Source of the DNA: Oscillospiraceae bacterium
Lineage (GTDB): Bacteria > Bacillota > Clostridia > Oscillospirales > Oscillospiraceae
Direction: 5' to 3'
NCBI GenBank assembly: GCA_017620315.1
Contig: JAFZQQ010000160.1
Coordinates: 1-6,385 of the forward strand
Length of the DNA stretch: 6,385 bases
Shown here: positions 1 to 5,800 of the stretch, piece by piece
Layout of the letters: the number at the start of each line of letters is the position of its first letter
Numbering within the stretch: the first letter of the stretch is position 1
Translations under genes and position numbers: made by a program
Notes under the pieces: generated by a model
Told to the model about the DNA's origin: nothing
The model's input: only the letters and a program-made list of their open reading frames with translations
Database searches by the model: none

Positions 1-111
1 CGTGTCCGCCTCGTCCGCGGGGTCGATGATCGCCGCTTCCTTTGTTTCCTCGTCCAGAAGGAGATAGCAGTTTGTGCCAAGCTCTCCCAATATATATCGT
101 GTGATCTTCAT
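1..111 (-). CDS. MBL-fold metallohydrolase (glyoxalase II-like), N-terminal fragment
   Basis: This is the first 37 codons of a gene that continues past the left edge. The translation begins MKITRYILGELGTNCYLLL and continues through DEETKEAAIIDPAD. The 'LGTNCYLL..DE..KEA.IIDP.D' pattern is the typical opening of the small glyoxalase II-like metallo-beta-lactamase-fold hydrolases (YqgX/GloB-like) that often follow relA-dtd in Clostridia. The metal-binding HxHxDH motif would lie beyond the window, so catalytic competence cannot be judged. The ATG at 111 is preceded by GAGG (122..119) with a 7-base spacer, which supports this start. It is the last visible gene of the minus-strand cluster, separated from the gene before it by 242 non-coding bases. 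The family assignment is fairly sure; the substrate is unknown. Confidence 0.8.
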   Translation of the reverse strand, partial: MKITRYILGELGTNCYLLLDEETKEAAIIDPADEADT

Positions 112-227
112 TCCGGAACCTCAAAAAATTAAGATAGATTTCCCCGTACCCACCCTCGTACGCGGTCAATACACGGTAGTGCGCTGTGCGCCGTTGTGAT
201 GCGCGCGTGCGCGATCGTGGGGCGTAA
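112..227. other. Non-coding leader upstream of the MBL hydrolase gene
   Basis: No credible gene lies here. The part next to the MBL start is AT-rich and carries that gene's Shine-Dalgarno site. The part from about 181 to 222 is very GC-rich, with an alternating purine-pyrimidine run (199..213) and a CGATCG palindrome (212..217). A TTGACC hexamer on the minus strand (169..164) could be a -35 box, but no acceptable -10 box stands 16 to 19 bases downstream, so I do not call a promoter. No hairpin followed by a T-run is visible on either strand. Confidence 0.5.
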
Positions 228-329
228 CGATACAAGAGGGATTCGAACCCTCCACCGTGCCCCGGGCGGCGACCAACTAATGCTCTTGCGAGCGGCGCGG
301 CTCACATCTCAGCCGCAGAGCCTGTATTC
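228..329 (-). ncRNA. tRNA-Ser-like structured element (atypical tRNA or tRNA pseudogene)
   Basis: Read on the minus strand, the segment folds almost without gaps into a cloverleaf-like form. The acceptor is GAATACAG (329..322) against TTGTATC (235..229), needing one bulged A, with G at the discriminator position (228) and no encoded CCA. A D-like arm has stem GCTC/GAGC (321..318, 303..300) and a 14-base loop containing GCGGCTGA, a sequence typical of bacterial tRNA-Ser D-loops. A variable-arm hairpin is CGCC/GGTG (268..265, 256..253). A perfect T-arm is GAGGG-TTCGAAT-CCCTC (252..236). In the anticodon position, GCGCC (298..294) pairs with GGTCGC (274..269) only with a bulged T. It encloses 19 bases holding a GCTC-GCAA-GAGC hairpin and no standard 7-base anticodon loop. 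An alternative stem GCGGCT/AGCCGC (316..311, 302..297) competes with the D-arm. The T-arm and helices are seen directly; tRNA ancestry is inferred, and function is unknown. Confidence 0.45.
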
Positions 330-353
330 ACCCCGCGAACGAACACCAAAAAG

Positions 354-806
354 TTACAGCAGCTCGGTCTTCCAGTTCAGCTCCTGGATGCGGTTGTCCG
401 TGCGCCGCAGCTCGGCGGCAAGGTCGTCCGTCTTTTTCTGGAGCGCGTGAACGTTTATGGCGGAGATGACCCTGATCTCCGTGCCGCGTGCGCGGTGTCC
501 GGTCTGGCTCGCCCAGTTGACGACATTGCGATAGGTGCGCACCTGCTGCGAGAGCGCGTCCTTGCGCGCGATGAGCGCGGTAACGCTCTCCCCGTCGTCA
601 AAGGTGGCAGCGTTGGTCGCGTTGATGCGCGCCATCAGCTCCTCCAGCCGCGCGACGGCGGCGTCGAACTGCTCAAGAAGCCCGTTCGGATCCTCAAGCG
701 GCTTTTCGCCCTCCTGCACGATGACGTTGTTGGAAAGACGGTCGCGCAGCTCGTCCAGCTTGCGGTTGAGATCGGCGCGCTCCTGCAATGCCTCTGCCAG
801 CTTCAT
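354..806 (-). CDS. DIP1984 family protein (small coiled-coil protein)
   Basis: The 150-residue protein matches my recollection of the DIP1984 (septicolysin-like) family in both length and motifs. These are the opening MKLAEALQERADLNRKL, a 'VQEGE.P.EDP..LL' stretch near residues 30-44, 'INATNAAT' at 61-68, the 'TEIRVISAINV' segment at 109-119, and the closing 'IQELNW.TELL' at 140-150. Residues 1-25 and 42-62 are charged and heptad-like, and 119-145 is helical, so an all-helical coiled-coil fold is likely. There is no signal peptide, membrane segment or obvious catalytic motif, and the biochemical function is not established. The ATG at 806 has a strong GGGGAGG site (820..814) that overlaps the dtd stop codon, with 7 bases between site and start. 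The 13-base gap to dtd implies co-transcription and probable coupling. Confidence 0.82.
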   Translation of the reverse strand: MKLAEALQERADLNRKLDELRDRLSNNVIVQEGEKPLEDPNGLLEQFDAAVARLEELMARINATNAATFDDGESVTALIARKDALSQQVRTYRNVVNWASQTGHRARGTEIRVISAINVHALQKKTDDLAAELRRTDNRIQELNWKTELL

Positions 807-819
807 GTGTTATCCTCCC

Positions 820-1269
820 CTATTTCAGATTGTCGGTGTCCACGATCAGCGTGAACGGCCCGTCGTTGACGGATTCGACCTCCATGTGCGCGCCGAACTC
901 GCCGGTTTCGACATGGTAACCCTTTTCGCGGCACAGGGTTATGAACTTCTCATACATCGGTATCGCCAGCTCCGGACGCGCGGCGTTCAGAAATTCCGGG
1001 CGGCGTCCTTTTTTGCAGTTGCCGTAGAGCGTGAATTGAGACACGACCAGCAGCTCGCCGCCGACGTCGTCGAGCGAGAGGTTGATCTTGTCCTCCTCGT
1101 CGTCGAAGATGCGCAGCGAGCACAGCTTGTCCGCAAGCTTCCGGCACTGGGTCTCGGTGTCGTCATGCGTAACGCCGAGCAGGATCAGATAACCCGTCCC
1201 GATCTCGCCGACGGTTTTGCCGCCCACACGCACGCAGGCGCTTTTTACCTTGGACAAAACAGCTCTCAT
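820..1269 (-). CDS. dtd: D-aminoacyl-tRNA deacylase
   Basis: Dtd hydrolyses the ester bond between a D-amino acid (and glycine mischarged on tRNA-Ala) and tRNA in the cytoplasm, recycling tRNA and protecting translation. At 149 residues it has the normal family length. The start MRAVLSKV is typical. The SQFTLY motif is at 77-82, followed by 'GNCKKGRRPEF' (83-93) and FGAHMEV (125-131). The second active-site motif reads NDGPFT at 135-140, where the usual form is GPVT; the cross-subunit Gly-Pro pair is intact, so the enzyme should be active. The ATG at 1269 has a GGAG site (1280..1277) with a 7-base spacer. It lies 48 bases after relA with no terminator between, as in the conserved relA-dtd pair of Firmicutes. 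Confidence 0.96.
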   Translation of the reverse strand: MRAVLSKVKSACVRVGGKTVGEIGTGYLILLGVTHDDTETQCRKLADKLCSLRIFDDEEDKINLSLDDVGGELLVVSQFTLYGNCKKGRRPEFLNAARPELAIPMYEKFITLCREKGYHVETGEFGAHMEVESVNDGPFTLIVDTDNLK

Positions 1270-1317
1270 ATTTTGGCTCCATATTTCTTTCTTGTAATCT
1301 GCCGCACGCAGGTTTTC

Positions 1318-3513
1318 TTATCCGGCCGGGCGTTCCACGCGCATCACGCCGCTGATCTGATTGAGCTTGCGCATGAGCGTGGAAAGCTGGCTGCTGTCGG
1401 AAACCATGACGCTCAGCCGCACCAACGCCGTATTGTCCGGCAGGATATTCGCGTTCAGGGACTGGACGCGGATCTGCGAGGTCGAGAGCGCGGAGGACAC
1501 GTCCAGCACCAGATTGAAGCGATCCTTGGCGTAGACGTCCAGCGTAGTGGCATAAGCCTCGCGCACATCGCTGCCCCACGAGACCTTGATCCAGCGCGCC
1601 TCCTCGTCCGGCCTGCGGCGCGAGGGGGAGGCGTTCGGACAGTCGGCACGGTGCACGGATACGCCGTAGCCGCGGGTTATGAAGCCGACGATCTCGTCGC
1701 CCGGCACCGGCGTGCAGCACTTGGAGAACTTGACAAGGCAGTTGGAAAGCCCCTCGACCACGATGCCCTTTTCGCTCTTGGACTGCTTCGGCTGCTGCGC
1801 CGGAGCGGGAGCGGGCTTGGCGGGCTCGGGCTCCTTTTCGCTCTGCTGGCGTTTGAGGCGCGCAAGCTCCTCGGTTATGCGCGTGACCGCCTTCTGCGCG
1901 GTAAAGCCGCCGTAGCCGATGGCGGCGTACATATCGTCGATGCTGTTATAGGGGAGCTTTTTGAGAAGCGCGGTCTCAAGCTCCGTGCCCGCGACTGCCG
2001 AGAGCGGCACGCCCAGATGCCTCAGCTCGGACTCGAACGCGCCGCGGCCGTTGACGATATTCTCGTCGCGCTTTTCCTTTTTGAACCACTGGCGTATCTT
2101 CCCGCGCGCCTCGCTGGACTGGGCGATGCGCAGCCAGTCACGGCTGGGACCGCGCGCAGTCTTCGAGGTCAGTATTTCGACGATCTCGCCGTTTTGCAGC
2201 TGATAGTCCAGCGGCACGATGCGCCCGTTGACCTTGGCACCGACCATGCGGTTGCCCACCGCGCTGTGCACGCTGTAGGCAAAGTCTATCGGCGTCGCTC
2301 CGGCGGGCAGATTGGTCACGTCGCCCGCGGGCGAGAAGACAAACACCTCGTCGGCGAACATATCGACCTTGAGCGTGTGAATGAACTCCTCGGCGTCGGT
2401 ATTCTCCTGATTTTCAAGCAGACGGCGCACCCATTCGTAGGTGCCTTCGTTCGCCTCGCCCGAAATGCCGCTCTTGTATTTCCAGTGCGCGGCGATGCCG
2501 TATTCGGCGACCTCGTGCATGTCCTGCGTGCGTATCTGCACCTCGAAGGGGATGCCGCTTTTGCCGATGACGGTCGTGTGGAGCGACTGATACATATTGG
2601 GCTTGGGCGTGCCGATATAGTCCTTGAACCGCCCGGGCAGCGGACGGTAGAGGTCGTGGATGATGCCCAGCACGTTGTAACAGTCCGCCACCGTGTCGAC
2701 GATCACGCGGAAGGCGAACAGATCCAGCACCTCCGACATGGTCTTTGACTGGACATACATTTTGCGATAGATGGAATAGGGATGCTTCATGCGCCCGTAG
2801 ACGCGCACGAAGGGGATGTGCATATCGCGGAGACGGTCTTCTATCTGCCGCGTCACGCGGTCGATAAAGGCGTTGTACTCGCTGCGCTTGCTCTCGAGCG
2901 AGGTCTCTATCTCCTCGTAGGCAACGGGGTCGAGGTATTTGAGCGAGGTATCCTCAAGCTCCCACTTGATGCGCTGCATTCCCAGACGGTGAGCAATAGG
3001 CGCGTAGATCTCCATGGTCTCAAGAGACTTCTGGCGCTGCTTCTCCTTGGACTGGTATTCCATCGTGCGCATATTGTGCGTGCGGTCTGCGATCTTTATG
3101 AGAATGACGCGGATATCCTTCGACATGGCCATGAGCATCTTGCGAAGGTTCTCCATCTGCTCCTCTTCCTTCGTGGTATAGACCACGCGGGTGAGCTTTG
3201 AGACGCCCTCCACAAGGTTTGCTATCGTGGTGGAAAACTGCCTCGCTATGTCATCATAGGTGGCGTCGGTATCCTCGATGCAGTCGTGCAGCAGAGAGGC
3301 GACGATGGATTCCGAGTCAAGCCGCAGCTCGTCCGCCACGATCTGCGCGACGGCGATGGGATGCGTGACGTAGGGCGAGCCGTCCTTGCGCTTCTGCTCT
3401 CCGTGGTGCTCCACGGCGTAGTGATACGCCTTTTCTATCATCTCGAAATCCGCGCCCTGATTATAGCCGCGAATGGTTTCGACCAGATGGTCGTATTGTT
3501 CCTGTACGGTCAT
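1318..3513 (-). CDS. relA: Bifunctional (p)ppGpp synthetase/hydrolase RelA/SpoT (Rel)
   Basis: Long Rel enzymes make (p)ppGpp from ATP and GTP/GDP on starved ribosomes and also degrade it. With the ATG at 3513 the protein has 731 residues, normal for Firmicutes. The HD hydrolase domain is intact: H51, H76-D77 and D143 (in DRTHN). The synthetase domain has D264, RFKD at 295-298 (the RxKD type found in bifunctional enzymes), NMYQSLHTT at 306-314 and E324 in EVQIRT. A TGS domain spans about 385-446. A Pro/Ala/Glu/Lys-rich linker lies at about 560-583. The zinc-finger/conserved-cysteine domain has C592, C599-C600 and C625. An ACT domain ends the protein (about 653-728). A GTG at 3522 is also in frame, but it abuts the Shine-Dalgarno site, so I prefer 3513. 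recJ ends 5 bases upstream. Both active sites look functional. Confidence 0.97.
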   Translation of the reverse strand: MTVQEQYDHLVETIRGYNQGADFEMIEKAYHYAVEHHGEQKRKDGSPYVTHPIAVAQIVADELRLDSESIVASLLHDCIEDTDATYDDIARQFSTTIANLVEGVSKLTRVVYTTKEEEQMENLRKMLMAMSKDIRVILIKIADRTHNMRTMEYQSKEKQRQKSLETMEIYAPIAHRLGMQRIKWELEDTSLKYLDPVAYEEIETSLESKRSEYNAFIDRVTRQIEDRLRDMHIPFVRVYGRMKHPYSIYRKMYVQSKTMSEVLDLFAFRVIVDTVADCYNVLGIIHDLYRPLPGRFKDYIGTPKPNMYQSLHTTVIGKSGIPFEVQIRTQDMHEVAEYGIAAHWKYKSGISGEANEGTYEWVRRLLENQENTDAEEFIHTLKVDMFADEVFVFSPAGDVTNLPAGATPIDFAYSVHSAVGNRMVGAKVNGRIVPLDYQLQNGEIVEILTSKTARGPSRDWLRIAQSSEARGKIRQWFKKEKRDENIVNGRGAFESELRHLGVPLSAVAGTELETALLKKLPYNSIDDMYAAIGYGGFTAQKAVTRITEELARLKRQQSEKEPEPAKPAPAPAQQPKQSKSEKGIVVEGLSNCLVKFSKCCTPVPGDEIVGFITRGYGVSVHRADCPNASPSRRRPDEEARWIKVSWGSDVREAYATTLDVYAKDRFNLVLDVSSALSTSQIRVQSLNANILPDNTALVRLSVMVSDSSQLSTLMRKLNQISGVMRVERPAG

Positions 3514-3518
3514 GCAGC

Positions 3519-5606
3519 TCACCTCCCGTTTTCACCGAGAATATCATGCAGGCGTCGCAGATACGGCGCGTCGTCCAGCTCGATCTTTTTTCCCGCCTGC
3601 GTGAGCCGCAGCGTGAGCATTTCGCCGCTGCGCTCAAGCGAGACGAGACCGCGCTCGCCGAAGACCTCGATGCAGACCGCGGCGCGCGCGAAGCCGTCGG
3701 TTCCCGGCAGCTCGGCCGCCATGCGCCGCAGCAGCGGCAGCTCGGGCTCGCACATCGCGCCGTCGGCGGTCTCACGCTCCAGTATACGCCAGGCGCGCAC
3801 GAACTGCTCCCGCGTGGGAAGCAGACGCGCGGCGTCCTTTGCGGAAAGCTCGCCGCCGGAGACAAGCGCGTCGCGCAGCGCGAGCAGATCCGCCTCTCTC
3901 GGACCCGGGGCGCGTGCGGGACGCAGATCCAAAAGCTGAAGCTGCACCGAGCGCACGCTGCGGAATTCGTTCACCTGCATATAGAACGCGGCGTCCACGC
4001 GGCTGCCCGCCGTGACGCCCACATCCTCTGCGGAAACCGAAAAGAATATGCCCTCAAAGGTCGTGCGTCCCTTTTGCAGACGGACCTTCAGGTGCCGGTT
4101 CTGACCCACGCCCTGCATGGATTCCAGCAGCGCCCCGCGGATGCAGAAGACGGGCCGGTCGTTTCCCGAGCCGTAGGGCTCCAGCTCGCTGAGCCGCTCG
4201 ACCTCGTCGAGCGTGACGAGCGAGGGACGCATGATCTCCGCGTCCACCGCGAGCGAAGAAACCGGATGCGCGCTGCCCATGTGATCGCGGACGTATTTGT
4301 TCATCCGCTTGCGGAATGCGGGTATGCTGCCCTCCTCGATGGTGAAGCCCGCGGCAAGCTCGTGCCCGCCAAAGCCCACAAGCAGGTCGGAGCAGGATTC
4401 CAGCGCGCCGAACAGGTTGAATCCGCCGGCGCTGCGGCACGAGCCCTTTCCCAGCCCGTCCGAGAGATGGATCATAAAGCTGGGGCAGGAGTACTTTTCG
4501 CTCAGGCGCGAGGCGACGATGCCCACCACGCCCTGATGCCAGTCTTCGCTCGCGAGCACCAGCGCGTATTTTTCCTCCGGCGGCAGCGTGTCGAGCTGCT
4601 CCACGGCCTTTGCGTAGATCTCCTGCTCAACGCTTTGCCTTTCGCGGTTCAGCTCGCACAGCTCGCGGGCAAGGCGCTCCGCCTCGGCCTCGTTGTCAGT
4701 CAGCAGCAGCTCGGCTGCGAGCGCGGCGCGGCCCATGCGCCCGGCGGCGTTGATGCGCGGCGCGAGCACGAAACCGATCTGCACCGAGGAGATGGGCTTG
4801 CCCGCAAGCCCCGCCTCTCTCAAAAGCGCGTGCAGACCGATGAAGTCGCTGTGGTCTATCGCCTCGAGCCCCATGCTGACGATCGTGCGGTTCTCGCCCT
4901 CCATGCGCATCACGTCCGCGATCGTGCCGATGGCTGCAAGCGTGCAGTAGCGCGCGAAAAGCGCGTCCTCGCGGTCGTTCCCGCCCAGCGCAAGCACAAG
5001 CTTCAGCGCCACGCCGACGCCGGCGAGATGCTTGAACGGATATTCGCAGTCCGGACGGTGCGGGTCGACCACCGCGACCGCGGGCGGCAGATTGTCCTTG
5101 CACTCGTGGTGGTCTGTGATCACTACGTCCATCCCGAGCGAGTTGGCAAACTCCGTCTCCTCGACGCCGGTGATGCCGCAGTCGACCGTGATGAGCAGCT
5201 TCACGCCCTTCTCGGCAAGCGAGCGGATCGCCTCGACGCCCAGTCCGTAGCCCTCGTCGAAGCGTCCGGGTATGTGCATCAGCACATCTCCTCCGCGTGA
5301 ACGCAGAAAGTCGGTCAAAAGGCAGGTGGCGGTTATGCCGTCGACGTCGTAGTCGCCGAAAACCGCGATCCGTTCACCGCCGGAAAGAGCACGCTGCACT
5401 CGCGTGACAGCCTTGTCCATGTCCTTCATCAGAAGAGGGGAATGCGAGAGCGAACGGTCACGCTCGAGCAGCAGCGCAGCCTGCTCTGCCGTGGTGACGT
5501 TCCGCGAGACCAGCACGGAAGCGACGAGATATGGATAGCCCGCGTCCATAAGCGTGCCGATCGTGGCGTCGTCCAGCACGGGGATAGACCATTGCTCATA
5601 TTTCAC
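3519..5606 (-). CDS. recJ: Single-stranded-DNA-specific exonuclease RecJ
   Basis: RecJ degrades single-stranded DNA 5' to 3' in recombination, mismatch and base-excision repair, using two metal ions. With a GTG start at 5606 the protein has 695 residues, longer than the E. coli enzyme (577) and shorter than that of B. subtilis. DHH-domain motifs are DYDVDG (85-90), VDCG (141-144), DHHE (165-168) and APRINAAGRMG (282-292). The DHHA1 part has SCRSAGGFNLF (389-399) and GFGGHELAAGF (411-421). An OB-fold region follows at about 455-560, then a C-terminal extension (about 570-695) as in Firmicutes RecJ. An ATG at 5636 is in frame, but the GGGAGG site lies downstream of it and 8 bases before the GTG, whose product starts in a typical way (MKYEQWSIPVLDD). 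It is first in the minus-strand cluster. Confidence 0.96.
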   Translation of the reverse strand: MKYEQWSIPVLDDATIGTLMDAGYPYLVASVLVSRNVTTAEQAALLLERDRSLSHSPLLMKDMDKAVTRVQRALSGGERIAVFGDYDVDGITATCLLTDFLRSRGGDVLMHIPGRFDEGYGLGVEAIRSLAEKGVKLLITVDCGITGVEETEFANSLGMDVVITDHHECKDNLPPAVAVVDPHRPDCEYPFKHLAGVGVALKLVLALGGNDREDALFARYCTLAAIGTIADVMRMEGENRTIVSMGLEAIDHSDFIGLHALLREAGLAGKPISSVQIGFVLAPRINAAGRMGRAALAAELLLTDNEAEAERLARELCELNRERQSVEQEIYAKAVEQLDTLPPEEKYALVLASEDWHQGVVGIVASRLSEKYSCPSFMIHLSDGLGKGSCRSAGGFNLFGALESCSDLLVGFGGHELAAGFTIEEGSIPAFRKRMNKYVRDHMGSAHPVSSLAVDAEIMRPSLVTLDEVERLSELEPYGSGNDRPVFCIRGALLESMQGVGQNRHLKVRLQKGRTTFEGIFFSVSAEDVGVTAGSRVDAAFYMQVNEFRSVRSVQLQLLDLRPARAPGPREADLLALRDALVSGGELSAKDAARLLPTREQFVRAWRILERETADGAMCEPELPLLRRMAAELPGTDGFARAAVCIEVFGERGLVSLERSGEMLTLRLTQAGKKIELDDAPYLRRLHDILGENGR
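3521..3527 (-). promoter_or_regulatory. Ribosome-binding site of relA, inside the recJ 3' end
   Basis: GGGAGGT on the minus strand (3527..3521) stands 7 bases before the ATG at 3513. The same bases are the last two sense codons of recJ (GGG AGG, Gly-Arg) plus the first base of its TGA. The alternative GTG at 3522 overlaps the site and has no spacer, so this element decides the start. Its position favours translational coupling with recJ. Confidence 0.85.
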
Positions 5607-5614
5607 GTTCTGTG

Positions 5615-5620
5615 CCTCCC
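5615..5620 (-). promoter_or_regulatory. Ribosome-binding site of recJ
   Basis: GGGAGG on the minus strand (5620..5615) lies 8 bases upstream of the GTG at 5606. It falls inside the longer open frame that begins at ATG 5636, so it argues for the GTG as the true start. Confidence 0.8.
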
Positions 5621-5647
5621 TTCCACCGCGGCACATACTGCCGCAGC

Positions 5648-5675
5648 ATACTATTTCAATATACTACTATATCAA
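5648..5675 (-). promoter_or_regulatory. Probable sigma-A-type promoter of the recJ cluster
   Basis: On the minus strand TTGATA (5675..5670) and TAGTAT (5653..5648) are separated by 16 bases in an AT-rich island within otherwise GC-rich DNA. Transcription would start about 35 bases upstream of the recJ GTG. A TATATT hexamer (5663..5658) is a second possible -10, but it has no matching -35. This is a prediction by eye. Confidence 0.5.
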
Positions 5676-5712
5676 AAAGAGGCGGAAAGAACAAGAGGAA
5701 AACGAAGAAAAA

Positions 5713-5743
5713 TTGCACAAAGCGGTGACGCCACGCTTATACT
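5713..5743 (+). promoter_or_regulatory. Probable promoter of the ZIP transporter gene, long spacer
   Basis: TTGCAC (5713-5718) and TATACT (5738-5743) are separated by 19 bases, longer than the usual 17. The spacer holds an imperfect dyad, AGCG (5721-5724) against CGCT (5734-5737), with GTG/CAC inside it. Transcription would start near 5750, leaving a leader of about 50 bases before the ATG at 5801. Long spacers containing a dyad are a mark of MerR-family control, but no regulator gene is visible here. Confidence 0.45.
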
Positions 5744-5750
5744 GGCATAC

Positions 5751-5766
5751 AGGCGACAGGTCGCCT
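5751..5766. promoter_or_regulatory. Perfect inverted repeat, candidate operator
   Basis: AGGCGAC and GTCGCCT form a perfect 7-bp dyad around a central AG. It begins right at the predicted transcription start of the ZIP gene, a good place for a repressor site. It could also act as a short hairpin in the leader RNA. It is not followed by a T-run, so it is not a terminator. I do not recognise it as a known regulator's consensus. Confidence 0.4.
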
Positions 5767-5800
5767 GACGAAGATCATCGGTGAAAGGCGTTGATGGAGT

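Noticed and set aside
199..217. Alternating purine-pyrimidine run (199..213) and overlapping CGATCG palindrome as Z-DNA or an operator
   Set aside because: It is short and within what high GC content produces by chance, with no adjoining promoter to give it a role.
228..329. Selenocysteine tRNA or tmRNA as the identity of the tRNA-like element
   Set aside because: No TCA anticodon in a loop and no 8-bp acceptor typical of tRNA-Sec were found. It is also far too short for tmRNA, with no tag-coding segment or typical tmRNA 5' sequence.
535..2748. A 737-codon plus-strand open frame antisense to dtd and relA
   Set aside because: The product resembles no protein family I know, is rich in Arg/His/Ala/Leu, and overlaps genes with complete catalytic motifs. 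High third-position GC on the opposite strand explains the lack of stops.
3514..3522. GTG at 3522 as the relA start
   Set aside because: It overlaps the Shine-Dalgarno site GGGAGGT with no spacer. The ATG at 3513 has an ideal 7-base spacer.
3546..5300. A 584-codon plus-strand open frame antisense to recJ
   Set aside because: It mirrors the recJ codons, its composition is skewed to His/Arg/Ala, and it has no recognisable domain or good ribosome site. It is an antisense shadow of a strongly supported gene.
5607..5636. ATG at 5636 as the recJ start
   Set aside because: The strong GGGAGG site lies downstream of it and is correctly spaced for GTG 5606. The 10 extra residues do not look like a RecJ N-terminus.
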